Assembly: GCA_964642385.1 (NCBI GenBank)
Contig: CAZXON010000004.1
Coordinates: 1-64,000 of the forward strand
From: JBDHUW01 sp964642385
GTDB taxonomy: Bacteria > Patescibacteriota > Gracilibacteria > Absconditabacterales > Absconditicoccaceae
Reading direction: 5' to 3'
Length of the DNA stretch: 64,000 nucleotides
The first letter of the stretch is position 1. Each line of letters opens with the position of its first letter. The position numbers were made by a program, and so were the translations under genes. Below are positions 23,536-34,417 of the stretch, piece after piece. A model generated the notes under the pieces. It worked only from the letters and a program-made list of their open reading frames with translations. It did not search any database and had not been told where the DNA came from.

Positions 23536-24009
23536 TTACCCTATAATTATTGGTAATAAATGTGGTAGTAAATAGTAGATAGCAACTGTTGTTATGCTAC
23601 CGACTAAAATTCCGCCGACAACTTCTGTAGAGGTATGTCATAGCCTTTCTTGGAGGTCTTGTAATTTGTAGTCAATAAAAGAAAAAGATTTGAGTTCATC
23701 TTTTATTTCATTGATGTATTTCGCGTGTTTGCCTGCTTCATATCTAACGTTTGCTGCGTCATACCAAAACAAAATTGCAAAGGTTAGACAAATTGCAAAA
23801 GTCATACTATCTAACCCATAGATCAATCCCACGAGTGTTGTAATACTGCTTGAAATACCACTATGTACTGATGGAAACCCTCCTGCAATCCAAAACGCAC
23901 TTATTGAAAACTTTCTCTTATGAGCGAGAATATCAACAAGAACTTTGATTACTTGGATAAGTCCACCGATAAAAAGTGGAATTATAAATGGTAAGATGCG
24001 AATACTCAT
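23536..24009 (-). CDS. DUF212 family membrane protein (divergent PAP2)
   Basis: 157 residues. Family signatures: 'GGFPSVHSGISSSITTLVGL', 'FWYDAANVRYEAGKHAKYIN' (normally DAxGVRxxxGxQAxxLN), and the end 'QERLGHTSTEVVGGILVG'. The family is a divergent vanadium-haloperoxidase/PAP2 relative (YuiD) thought to act on lipid or polyprenyl phosphates. Four hydrophobic segments. First gene of the operon with ftsQ and the pseudouridine synthase. Confidence 0.88.
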
Positions 24010-24132
24010 AGACGTTTAAGCAAAATAATGTCCGTGTAGGACTATGTAGTAGCATACAAAATATATTAGAAAATGCAAGCAAACCTTTTTCTATTGCATA
24101 GTTTAATAGAATGAATATAAAATAGAAATCTC

Positions 24133-24252
24133 TTTTAGATTATACGAAAAACAAAACAATGTTTAATGATCCCTTTTTTATTAATAATCAATATTTCATC
24201 ACTTTCCTTTCTGCAGGCCAATAAAAGAGCGCTGTTAAGAGAAATATTTTAT
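24133..24252. repeat. Dispersed intergenic element, copy A
   Basis: Left block TTTTAGATTATA followed by a CAAAACAAT / TTAATGAT stretch, then a 37-base variable insert, then the right block TTTCTGCAGGC, ATAAAAGAG, GTTAAGAG and ATATTTTAT. It lies in the divergent gap between the DUF212 gene and endonuclease IV. Two related copies are at 50747 and 52468. The function is not recognised. Confidence 0.55.
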
Positions 24253-24266
24253 TTCGAATTATTATT

Positions 24267-25205
24267 ATGAAACAATTGAAGATAGGAGCACATATATCTA
24301 TTGCGGGTGGTTTACATTATGCTTTTCAAAGATCTGCTGAAATAGGTGGAACATCATTGCAAATTTTTGCAAAATCACCTAGAGGATGGAATTTCCCTTC
24401 TTATACGCCAGATGATTTTGCTCTTGCAAGAGAGCGAAGAGAAACTTATAAGCAAGATGGTGGACTTATTCATGCAAACTATCTAGCAAATCTTTCTAAA
24501 GACCCTGCCGATTGTCAAAACGATATAAAAAGTATCATTCATGATTTTTATGTGGGGCATGAGACCTGATTTGATGCGATAAATATCCACATAGGGAAAC
24601 AAAAATGATTTGCAACAAAAGATGAGGCGTTCGTTAATATGACAAAAAATGCAACATATATACTTGAACACAACAAAAAACGTGGTTATACACCTTTGTT
24701 TCTCTTTGAGATCACAGCAGGCCAGGGGAGTGAATTGTGAAGTACATTAGAAGAACTATGATATTTTTACAAAAATTATTTACACGATCTACCTATAAAG
24801 TTTTGTTTTGACACAGCTCATGCGTGGGGTGCGTGAAATGATCTTGGGGATTGGGATAGTATCGTACAGAAACGAGACGATCTTATATGAATAGAAAATC
24901 TCTATGCGTTTCATATAAATGATGCAAAAGTAGCTATGTGATCTCATTTAGATAGACATGCACCTTTGGGAAGATGAGCAATTGGTCGATTAGCATTGTC
25001 ACAAATCATTCAACGAGCTTGAAAAAACAATACATGATTATATTTGGAAACTACTGACCCTGATTTATGGCCAGAAGAGATTCAACATTTAAGGGATATT
25101 ATTCGTTGAGAAACTTGAGTGGTTGAACAATTACATAAAACACACCATCAAACAGATCTGTTAAAAAAATTCCAACAAAACGGTTCGCAGTCTTTATTTT
25201 GATAA
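24267..25205 (+). CDS. nfo: Endonuclease IV (AP endonuclease)
   Basis: 312 residues, TIM-barrel AP endonuclease of base excision repair. Zinc-ligand motifs in order: 'GLIHANYLANLS', 'AINIHIGK', 'FEITAGQG' (usually ENTAGQG), 'CFDTAHAWGAGNDL', and 'AFHINDAKVAMGSHLDRHAP'. TGA is Gly repeatedly, including just before the TAA stop (TTT TGA TAA). Six bases separate it from ruvC, so the two repair genes are probably cotranscribed. Confidence 0.93.
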
Positions 25206-25211
25206 TTTAAC

Positions 25212-25682
25212 ATGTTTCTGGGTATTGATCCTTGAATTCGCAAATTGGGGTATGCTCTCATTGATGATAATGGGAAGATTATTGATGCATGAATCCTTTT
25301 GCAGGATATGAAAAGTCCGACAAGAAATGATCAATTTTCTAGGTTGTACAATATTTATAGTTTCTTTTTAGAAATGTTTACAACCTATAATATCAAAAAA
25401 ATGGCTATTGAAAAGCTTTTTTTTAGTTCTTGGAACCAATCGAATGCTGAATTTGTCTATGGAGTAAGGGGAGTGCTCATTGCGTTGTGATACGAACATA
25501 ATGTGTGACTTGTGGAATATGCACCAGTAGAATTGAAAAAATATATTACAGGAAATGGGAAAGCAGGTAAACCATTGATGCAATCTACAATCATGAAGTT
25601 ATTCCAATTGCGTGAAAATCCAGCATATCATGATACAGCAGATGCTTTGGGGTTGGCATATTTAGCATGGAAAAAGAAATAA
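25212..25682 (+). CDS. ruvC: Holliday junction resolvase RuvC
   Basis: 156 residues, normal length. Acidic active-site residues are in place: Asp in 'LGIDPGIRKLGYAL' (that Gly is TGA), Glu in 'KMAIEKLFF', and two Asp in 'YHDTADALGLAYLAW'. It cuts four-way junctions during recombination. ruvA and ruvB are not in the window. Confidence 0.93.
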
Positions 25683-25747
25683 GATAGAGTTTTTTTCTGG
25701 TTCTATAGGTTGATTTTTGTTTGCTAATCAGTAATACTTGTTGGTAC

Positions 25748-25822
25748 GATCCCGTCGTTCAATGGATAGGACACGGTTTTGCGAAAACCGTAATATGAGT
25801 TCGATTCTCATCGGGGTCACCA
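25748..25822 (+). tRNA. tRNA-Arg (anticodon GCG)
   Basis: Cloverleaf with acceptor GATCCCG / CGGGGTC, anticodon stem CGGTT / AACCG around loop TTGCGAA, T-loop TTCGATT, discriminator A and an encoded CCA. Anticodon GCG reads CGC and CGU directly. Most bacteria use ACG edited to inosine by TadA, so a G34 version is unusual. Confidence 0.88.
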
Positions 25823-25846
25823 TAAAATAAAATTGACGTTAAAACT

Positions 25847-25908
25847 GCCCGAAGGGCATCGACCGCTCAAGCTTTGGTTCGTCACTAGAGCGTAGATAGT
25901 CGGTCGAT
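25847..25908. other. Hairpin-rich segment after tRNA-Arg(GCG)
   Basis: A tight hairpin GCCC-GAA-GGGC (25847-25857) is followed by a long stem ATCGACCG (25858-25865) pairing with CGGTCGAT (25901-25908), with an inner GCTC/GAGC stem. No coding frame is convincing. Could be a small structured RNA, a processing signal or a terminator for the tRNA transcript; no T-run follows. Confidence 0.4.
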
Positions 25909-25942
25909 TATAAAATTGTTTTATAGATACAACATTTTTCTA

Positions 25943-26719
25943 ATGTATTCAGAACTTTGTGAAAAACTATTTGAACAAAATGCTAATAATTATGTAGCAG
26001 TATTTAACGAGTTAGATAAGTACCTTGATGGATTTGTGTGAACTGAGAAATTTTTGCCTTACAATGAAAAAATCAAAGAAATAGCCAAAGGTACTACGAA
26101 AGTATCACTGTTTATAAAAAAGTATCAAACAAAATTGAAATATTTTGGTGAGCTCAGAAACCATATCGCACATGGGTTTAAGTTGGATGGGAAGCACTAT
26201 GCTATCCCAAGTTACCATGCTTTAGATGAGTTGAGAAAATTTAAAGATGCAATCATGAAACCTGTTACAATTGGAGCTGTTTTTAAAAAACAAGTTTTTT
26301 CATGTCTAACAACAGATTCACTTGCGGAAATTATGCAATCTATGAGAAATTTTCATTATACCCATGTGCCGGTATATAATGAACAACGCGAATTACAATG
26401 ATTACTTACACATGGAGTGCTTTGTGATTGGTTAGCTTCACAAAAAATGTTGTCTAATACTTCACTTGATAATATTCACATTAGTGATTTAGATCTGTCT
26501 TTGGGAAACGAAAGGCATGAAATGGTTGCAGAAAGCACCTCGCTTTTCTCTATTCCATCAATGTTTGAACATAAAAGTTCTCAGGAAAATTGATTTAATC
26601 AAAGAAGATTGGGCGCTTTATTGATCACTGAAAATGGTAATGCGAGTGAAACATTAACTGGACTTATCACAACATTCGATTTGCCAATCATAACGCAATA
26701 CGCATTTGTAGAGGAGTAA
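25943..26719 (+). CDS. CBS-domain protein with helical N-terminal domain
   Basis: 258 residues. The N-terminal 105 residues are helical and basic ('LKYFGELRNHIAHGFKL' resembles the RNHxxH pattern of HEPN-like or abortive-infection proteins). Residues about 110-258 are a CBS pair ('FSCLTTDSLAEIMQSMRNFH', 'THVPVYNEQRELQGLLTHGV', second half 'LITTFDLPIITQYA'). CBS pairs bind adenosyl ligands. The ligand and target here are unknown. Confidence 0.75.
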
Positions 26720-26741
26720 TTTTATGTATTTAGTATAGAAT

Positions 26742-27767
26742 ATGGATATTGCTAGTATACAACAACATTTTTCCAAAGCGCAAGATCTTCCAGCTCTAGA
26801 GGCGCTCTATGAAAAATATTTGGGAAAACAATGAGAGATTTCAAAGGCAAATAAGGAATTGGCTACTCTTTCTTTGGAAGAAAAAAAAACACAGTGACAA
26901 GAAATTCAAGCGCTAAGACAGCAAATACAAGATTTTTATGATGAGAAAAAAAATATCTTACAAAAAGCAGTCTTTGAAAGAGCAATGGAAAATGAAGTGG
27001 TAGATTATTCTATGTCATATGATCTTCAAAAACAGGGATTCATGCACGTCCTCCAAAAAGAGAGAAGGAGAATCGAGGAAATCGCATCTAGTTTGGGTTA
27101 TAGTATCTATTATGGGGATGAGGTTGTAAGTAAATTTGAAAATTTCTATTCAGTAAATATTCCGCCAACACATCCTTCAACCGAAATCCATGATACATTT
27201 TTCCTTCACCAAGATGATTGATCTTGAGAGAACCTAGTTTTGAGAACGCAAACCTCATCCATGCAAAACCATATTTTAAAAAAGTTTGGCGCGCCAGTGA
27301 GGGTTGTTATCCCTGGAAAGGTATATAGAAATGAAAATACTGATGCATCCCATGATACTGTTTTTTGGCAACTAGAAGGAATCGTTGTAGATAAGGGGAT
27401 TTCTCTTGCGAACTTAAAAGGAAGTATGCAACAAATGTTATCTGAGATCTTTGAAAAAGAAGTAAAATTGCGTATGAGACCATCTTTTTTCCCATTTGTC
27501 GAGCCAGGTTTAGAGATAGATGCAGGTTGCCCTCTTTGCGATCAAAAATGATGTTCTCTTTGTAAACAAACATGATGGATAGAAATTCTGGGTGCTGGCA
27601 TGATTCACCCCCATGTTTTGGAACTATGAGGCATAGATCCGTCTATATATAGCGGTTTTGCATTCGGTTTCGGGATAAGTCGTATCGTTGCTATAAAGTA
27701 TGGTATCAAAGATATCCGCTATTTCACAAATGGGGATCTAAAATTCTTACAATCAGTGTGAAGCTAA
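26742..27767 (+). CDS. pheS: Phenylalanyl-tRNA synthetase alpha subunit
   Basis: 341 residues, normal length. N-terminal coiled coil (residues 1-85), then class II motif 1 region ('NIPPTHPSTEIHDTFFL'), motif 2 'PGKVYRNENTDASHDTVFWQ', and motif 3 'GFAFGFGISRIVAIKYGI'. 'CPLCDQKGCSLCKQTGWIE' adds four Cys in the insertion seen in many bacteria. pheT does not follow; the next gene is on the other strand, so the usual pheST pairing is lost here. Confidence 0.95.
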
Positions 27768-27788
27768 AATATGTGTTGAAGTACAAAG

Positions 27789-27817
27789 AAAGCGAGGTAT
27801 AACACCCCGCTTTTTTT
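27789..27817 (+). terminator. Intrinsic terminator after pheS
   Basis: Stem AAAGCG-A-GG / CC-C-CGCTTT with a 7-base loop, then a T-run. It overlaps the stop of the convergent minus-strand gene; the reverse strand lacks an equally good T-run. Confidence 0.75.
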
Positions 27818-28241
27818 ATTTTTTCCCCATGGTTGTTATGACCTGATCAGCATAAAATCTTTTGACCAATACCGTATATTCATATCGGTAGTTTTTTCTT
27901 TTTTGCCAGAGTTCTTGAATTTGCTCTCGATTTAACCCATCAAATCCTTCTTTTTTTTCTAACAGGGAAACTAGATGATCCGGTGCTTTAAACAAGTCAA
28001 CAGAGATTTTTAATTCTGTTAGTTGCTCGTTCTCAGGCAGTGAGGATTCGTCATTTGATGATTTTTTTACCCAAGGAGAATCTTCTTTAATTTTTACCAC
28101 AACCTTTATTTCCCTATCAATAAACTGACCAGGGTAGCTAGGAGAAGGAAAATTTTCTTTTCCTTTTCTTACTGCATTTTGCACAAAAGCTTCTCTTTGA
28201 GTAAGCTCTACGCTCTCTTTTTTTTGTTTTGTTGGTTTCAT
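27816..28241 (-). CDS. Hypothetical protein (141 aa)
   Basis: ATG to TAA. A basic N-terminus (MKPTKQKKESVELTQREAF) leads to a mixed alpha/beta domain ('IDREIKVVVKIKEDSPWVKK', 'YRYEYTVLVKRFYADQVI'). There are no TGA codons in the gene and no membrane segments. No family recognised. Transcribed alone, converging on pheS. Confidence 0.6.
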   Translation of the reverse strand: MKPTKQKKESVELTQREAFVQNAVRKGKENFPSPSYPGQFIDREIKVVVKIKEDSPWVKKSSNDESSLPENEQLTELKISVDLFKAPDHLVSLLEKKEGFDGLNREQIQELWQKRKNYRYEYTVLVKRFYADQVITTMGKK

Positions 28242-28356
28242 TTTTGTATTTTTTTTTAATTTATTGGTTTATGTATAAATACTATAGTTATAAAAGCTTG
28301 CATTACAACAGAAAACATGTATAATATGCCTAAATTTATTTCTCCATGTGTTACCC

Positions 28357-30498
28357 ATGAGATCAATCTTGAAATTTATTATCAATATCTTATTGCTGGT
28401 CGGTATTATCTGGCTACTTATTAAGTTCACTCCTATTGATGATCGAGTAAAAACACTATGGACTCAAAAGAATAGTACAATTATTACTATAGATTGATCA
28501 GGAAATAAAATTGACACAAGTTGCCAAACTCCACGATGAGTTAAGATACCAAATGGTTGAACAATTTTTGCATACAAGTGATTATGACCAACAAAAGATT
28601 GACTGTGTGAAGAGGAAATTAGAACATGTGAAAAAGGTACATTAAATGGCACATTTACTTATCCTTCGTGTTTAGACAACTATAATCAGAACACGAATTC
28701 TCAAACACAATCGGGGCTTTGGATGCCTGATCAAGAAACTCCTACCATAGCACAAAATGGTGCGTCTTGTAAAACTCCTCGATGACAAACCATCAAAAAT
28801 GGAAGTTATATTGTATCATATCAATCTCCGTCATCTTGTACATTTCAAAGAAGAATGTGTGTAGATGGAGAGTTGTTTGGTGATTTCAAATATAATTATT
28901 GTATTTTGCCGACATATTTTTCTGCTCCTCAAAATACTAACGAACTTGTTTATGATGATAGTTCTTTAGATGCAAATTCAATAGAAGAATCTCCATATTC
29001 TGTTTGATCTGCTTGGCAATATGCACAAGTGAATTATGGATGAACTAACTCTACACAAACATTGCCTTCTGATTATCGGAATGAAAATGAAAAAAGTGGT
29101 GTGGCTGTGATTTCATCAGCTCCTTGAACAGCAAAGACATCATCACCCAAAACTTATGCAACTCCCAAAGATACCTCAAGCACAGCTTATTATGACCTCA
29201 CACAAAGAGGGTGTACAACACCATGGGGAACATTCGTAGATCATGGACAATACATAATTGCTTATAAAACAAGCACGCCTGCAACATGACGTTCTTGTAT
29301 ATATGAAAGAAGATCATGTAATTATGGCAAATTATCAGGTAGTTTTACTGCGTCAAAGTGTACTTCTCAAGCAAAAAAATATACAAGCACATCTTGGACG
29401 GAATGAAATGAATCATATGTGCAACCATCTACTCCAAAACGTCTAGCAGCCTGTAAGTTGCCTCGATGAGGTTATATTGGAGATTGATCGTATGTAAAAG
29501 CCTATAAATATAGCAACTCTTCATATGCGAATGCTTGTCAGTGAGAGTATAGATTTTGTCGTAATGGTATCCTGGATGGAACATATACAAAAAGCTCTTG
29601 TGTGTTAGTAAACACTTATGTTTCTGCAAAAAATTGTTCATTGCCACGATGATGAAGCATTGCGGATGGTCAATCTGTTGTAGCATATTCATCTCGAATG
29701 GGAAATTGTGCCTCACAAACTAGAACTTGTTATGACGGTTACCTAAATGGATCATATCAATATGTAAATTGTACAAATTCTACTACAACCGCTAGATGTT
29801 CACTACCACGATGAGGAAGTATATCGGATGGTCAATCTATTGTTGCATATGCATCTCCATCGAGTAATTGTGAAAGAAGACAAACTAGAACGTGTTCTGA
29901 TGGGTATTTAAATGGATCGTATCAGTATGCTAATTGTACAAATCCTACATATGCTAGATGTTCACTACCACGATGAGGAAGTATATCGGATGGTCAATCT
30001 GTCCTTGCATATGCATCTCCAACGGGTGACTGTGCTCTAAAACAAACTAGAACGTGTTCTGATGGGTATTTAAATGGATCGTATCAGTATGCTAATTGTA
30101 CAAATCCTACATATGCTAGATGTTCACTACCACGATGAGGAAGTATATCGGATGGTCAATCTGTCCTTGCATATGCATCTCCAACGGGTGACTGTGCTCT
30201 AAAACAAACTAGAACGTGTTCTGATGGGTATTTAAATGGATCATACCAATATAGCTCTTGCAGAAATACAACACCAGATATCTCAATGCCTGATATATAT
30301 AGCAATTGGCAAAATTTAGGACGATTAAATGAAGCTCCTGATAGCAGTATGGACACATGTAATAGTGATATTCAAAATAAGTATACATGTTCTACGAATG
30401 AATCAAGAACTTGTGTTGATTATGAAAAAGTAGAGGATGATTGTTGTATTTCAGGTCGTGCAAAGTATCAAAAAAGGAGTATAGAGTGCGTACAATAA
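28357..30498 (+). CDS. Cys-rich tandem-repeat surface protein (713 aa)
   Basis: An N-terminal membrane helix or signal anchor (residues 3-22) is followed by an extracytoplasmic region of Cys-rich repeats. Each unit reads roughly 'Cxx PRG-x-I-x-DGQS-x-x-AY-x-S', then two Cys and 'DGYLNGSYQY'. The Gly of PRG is TGA (CGA TGA) in nearly every unit. At least six units are recognisable from about residue 50, and the last three are almost identical. The paired Cys probably form disulfides; dsbB is at 62.9 kb. Likely an adhesin or cell-surface spacer. No named family. Confidence 0.75.
29880..30242 (+). repeat. Tandem duplication, period 162 bp, inside the Cys-rich gene
   Basis: Positions 29880-30080 are identical to 30042-30242 at an offset of 162 bases (54 codons), 201 bases without a mismatch. 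The unit before (29779) is similar but 165 bases and diverged. Near-identity at silent sites implies very recent unit duplication or gene conversion. Confidence 0.85.
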
Positions 30499-30530
30499 AA
30501 TTTCATAATATAAATTTACTTGTATATAAG

Positions 30531-30557
30531 AAAGTGTCGATAGAGGCACTTTTTTTA
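30531..30557 (+). terminator. Intrinsic terminator after the Cys-rich gene
   Basis: Stem AAAGTGTC / GGCACTTT (one G-U pair) with a small loop, followed by a run of T. Confidence 0.7.
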
Positions 30558-30621
30558 TAAATAAATAAAAAAATCATAACAAACATTGCAAAATCATCTG
30601 GAAAATGTACTAATAGATACA

Positions 30622-31725
30622 ATGCCAATACTAATTTCTTGAGTTTTACTCGTTTTATATGGAATAGCTGCAGTGTATAGCGTAAGTATTCACGAGTCTT
30701 TTGTATATTCAATAAAATATTTAGATGATGCGACAAATTATTTTTATTTTACTAGACACTTGTGGAACATACTTTTTTCAATTATTGCCGCATTGGTAGT
30801 TTATAAAGTACCTTTAAACTTTTTTAAAAAATATAAAAATATAATTTTTGTTGGGTTGTTGGTGTTTCAATTGCTTGTTTTCGTGCCAGGTATTAGTCTA
30901 GAGTTACAATGAGCAAGCTGATGGATAAAAATTCCTTGATATGGAACAATTCAACCATCTGAATTTTTTAAGTTATGATTTGTTGTGTTTTTTGCATGAC
31001 GATTATATAGAAAAAAATCTATCTTGCAGGAAAAAAGAGGATATCTTTCATATCTTATCTTTGTGTCGTTTATAGGCTTACTTTTTTTACAAATACCAGA
31101 TCTGGGAACGCTACTTGTGATAGCAATATTGAGCGTTGTCATGTACTGGTATGCAGGCTGAAGAGCCAAACATTTGGCTTTGATGATTTTGGGTATCTGA
31201 TTTGTAGGGCTTATAATATGATGGCAGATTCCTTATATTAAGGCAAGATTACAATATTTCATAAATCCTGCTGTAGATAGCCGTAATCAAACTATTTGAT
31301 ATCAAACAGAAAATGCACTTGTTGCAGTTGGCGCATGAGGACTGCTCGGTAACGGGTACGGAAAGTGATTGCAGAAGTTTTGATTTATCCCAGAAGCACA
31401 AAGTGATTTTATTTTTGCAGCATTTTCAGAGGAGATGGGATTTTTAGGCAATCTCTTCATGCTTTTTTTGTTTGGATACATTGCATATGTGTTTTTGCGT
31501 GAACTACCAAATGTAAGAGATGATTATACAAGGATCTTTGGGGTGTGAATTTTGGCGACAATATTTATACAAATGTTTGTGAATGTCGGTGTAAACATAA
31601 AGATTTTGCCGTTAACTTGATTAACATTACCTTTTATAAGCACATGAGGGACTGCACTGATGGTAAACTTTATTCAATTAACATTGTTATATAAAATTAT
31701 TTATAAAAAAGAACGTATCACATAA
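30622..31725 (+). CDS. FtsW/RodA/SpoVE-family peptidoglycan polymerase
   Basis: 367 residues with about ten membrane segments. SEDS signatures: 'GASGWIKIPGYGTIQPSEFF' (normally GAxRWIxlGxxxxQPSE), 'PDLGTLLVIA', and the end 'LPFISTGGTALMVNFI' (family PFxSYGGSS). SEDS proteins polymerise lipid II glycan chains. RodA and FtsW cannot be separated with certainty; the short length and 'NVGVNIKILPLTGLTLP' fit either. TGA is used for glycines throughout. Confidence 0.92.
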
Positions 31726-31727
31726 CC

Positions 31728-32528
31728 ATGGCCACACCAATAACTTTTGACAAGAACTGATTTTTGACCCTGGGGGAGTATGATACTCTGTGAAAAGAGT
31801 ATACTCGTTCATTTTATGGATATTCGTATGTCGATTATGATCATACTGTTTTGTTATTTGAAAAAGGTAAGATTGTTCCAAAGCAATGGAAGGATATATG
31901 ATCTACACAACAGATTTTGAGATATAGACAGCAATATACCTCATATTCTGAGCATATAGATATTGAAACGCTAAAGGCGTGATTTAATATCTTATATACA
32001 AATGATAATTTGATTCTAAAAATTATGACAAAACACGACAAAGTTGTTGAAGAATTTATAGATCAAAATAAACTGTTTGTTGAAACAGGAATATATGAAT
32101 TTTTAGATGAGTACTGTGATGATAAAAATATTGTTACATATTTGTTTGGTATGCTCTTAGCCCATGGAAAGTGGGCTGTGAAAAATAAAGTTCTCTATCC
32201 AGTAAAATTAGTATTACCATTAACATCTTCTTTGTTTGGACAAAAAGGGAATATAGAAAAAATATTTGCTCGTTTGCATGCGTTAAAATTGGCTCATTCA
32301 TTTGGATTTTACTATTCATCAACGTATGAGTATTGCCAAGCAGTCTTTTATGACCCAATTTTGTTAAAACAATGGCAAAAACGACTTTCTGATGCATTAT
32401 CCCTTGAAAAAAACAGTTGAAGTGATTATACAAGGAAAGCACATGAGGCCTTGCAAGAATATGCTTGCAGTGGAGGAGTATGTATAGATTGGAAATTTGA
32501 TTTGTTACAAGTACTACCTTGTGATTAA
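31728..32528 (+). CDS. Hypothetical protein (266 aa), weak LAGLIDADG resemblance
   Basis: Starts 2 bases after the ftsW/rodA stop and ends 11 bases before a tRNA gene. Code 25 gives one unbroken frame with TGA Gly at several positions. 'NIVTYLFGMLLAHGKW' near residue 140 resembles the first LAGLIDADG helix of homing endonucleases or WhiA-type proteins, but the acidic catalytic residue is not evident, so any relation would be to a non-cleaving fold. Otherwise unrecognised. Confidence 0.55.
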
Positions 32529-32539
32529 CATTGCCTTAT

Positions 32540-32614
32540 AGGGCGTTGGTGTAATAGGTAACACAACGGTCTTCGGAACCGTTATTGTGGGTTCAATCCC
32601 TGCACGCCCTGCCA
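32540..32614 (+). tRNA. tRNA-Arg (anticodon TCG)
   Basis: Acceptor AGGGCGT / ACGCCCT is fully paired; D-stem GTGT/ACAC; anticodon stem ACGGT/ACCGT around CTTCGGA (anticodon TCG, reads CGA and probably CGG); T-arm GTGGG/CCTGC; discriminator G and encoded CCA. Confidence 0.88.
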
Positions 32615-32683
32615 CAAAAAATATCTTTGAAAATACAAAATAGCTCTCATGAGTTATTTTTTTTAGATTAGAGGAAACATTTT

Positions 32684-34294
32684 TTATGCCTCCAAATATG
32701 CTATATGTCATCTTAGGAGCTCTTCACATGAAAGATAAACATAACGATTGGTCTTAAGAATCTCAGGAAGTAGACGAGTGTCTACATCTATATCATTTGC
32801 TTTTTCTGAGAGCATTTCAAGAAGTTCATCATCAGATGCCTGGATTGCTTCAATTGCGGTTTCAAGTAAAGCAATATTGCTTTCTTCTTCTCAACTATTT
32901 TTAATCTCATCAATATGATTGCTCGTTTTTTTGACAAGTTCTTGAAAAGAATAAAGGCTTTCAGCGGAGATCGGCGTGCTAATACTTTCGTCTTTTAAAT
33001 TGATGATATGGTGTTGCACATCTTTCAGATTTTTACTACTTAGAATCGCATGCATGATAGCATCATTTAGTGAGTGGATTCTGAGTGCTTGGTTTTCAGA
33101 TAACTCACCCCTGTTTATTTTTATTATAAAATTCAATAACTCTCCTTCCATTTCTTTTATGGTGATGTAATCTTTTTGGGTTTCGTGGGCATTATAAGCG
33201 TCTAAATATAAGATTTCGCGATTATATTCTTCAACTTCTTGAAGCATTCTTTTTACATCTTTGTCTATCGCAGAGATCATTTCTTCTGGTAAAGAGGTAT
33301 TTACACTATGAATAGCAAGCTGTAAATCAGATTTTTTTGTCGGGAATATTTTATATAATACCTTTAAAAGCACTCATAAAAGAGGAGTCCAAACAACTAC
33401 TAATATAAGATTAAACAGTGAGTGAAATGCGGAAAGCATAAAAAGGTTATTTTCGCTTTTGTTATCCAATAAACGTATCAATCCGTCTTTTAAGTATGGA
33501 TATAATAAAGTGACAATAAGGGTGGTTGAGAGATTAAAAATAAAATGACTCATTGCTACTTTCCTTTTTGCTGATTGCTGTGAGTTCGTTCCAAGTAATC
33601 CCATTATTGTTGTGCTCATTGCAGATCCCATATTCGCTCATATAACCAATCACAAAGACATATCTAATGTGATAATTCAAGCATTTAGTGCGGTCAAAAT
33701 AATAATAATCACTCCTGTGCTAGTTTGCATGATTGTTGTAATTATCGCTCCAATCAAAACATATCACCAAATAGAAAAATGAGAATATTGTTCCAAGGAA
33801 ACACTATTTGCTATCGCTCCTACGCTATCTTTCATATACGAGAGTCCTAGGAAGAGTAATCAGAATCAAATAATAAATTTTGCTATGTTAACAGCTTTTT
33901 CATTATGCCCAGAAAAAATAATAAGTAATCATCCAACTCAAATTATTGGTAATGCAAGCGCTTCTACATCAAATTTAAATCAAAAAAGTGTAATTAACCG
34001 TGGGGTTAGGGTGGTTCCTATGTTCGCTCAAACCACTACTCCAAGTGCATTAGCCAGTCCAATTATTCATGCACCAACAAATCCTATAGTAAGCATCGTC
34101 ACGATAGTACTACTTTGAAAAAAAAACGTTTGTAATAAACCTGTAAGCACACTTTTGATGCGCGTATTTGTGTTTTTTTGCAGGAATTTTTTAAGATGTC
34201 ATTTCCCTAATTGAGCAATATTTTCTTCAAAAAGAAGCATCCCAAAAAGGAATATTCATAATCATCCAACTAAATACCAATAATTTACTGCCAT
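32684..34294 (-). CDS. Na/Pi-cotransporter family protein with PhoU-like tail
   Basis: 536 residues. Two inverted membrane repeats carry the family QSS-type motifs: 'LLQTFFFQSSTIVTMLTIGF' and 'TTIMQTSTGVIIIILTALNA'. After about residue 310 there is a soluble, helical PhoU-like domain ('ISAIDKDVKRMLQEVEEYNR'). The family couples sodium to phosphate movement; in bacteria export or homeostasis is also proposed. The start is ATG at 34294. Monocistronic, minus strand. Confidence 0.88.
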
Positions 34295-34417
34295 ATTTTT
34301 GTTTTTGTATCAAGGTAAAAATCCTTTGTAATCGTGTTTATAGTATACTGAAAAATCATTTATTTGCAAAAAAAGCACAGTTTATGGCCGTGCTTTTCTA
34401 TTTTATCTATGTTTTTT

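Noticed and set aside
29779..30267. CRISPR array
   Set aside because: The repeats are 162 bp, in frame, and encode Cys-rich protein units; there are no short repeats with unique spacers.
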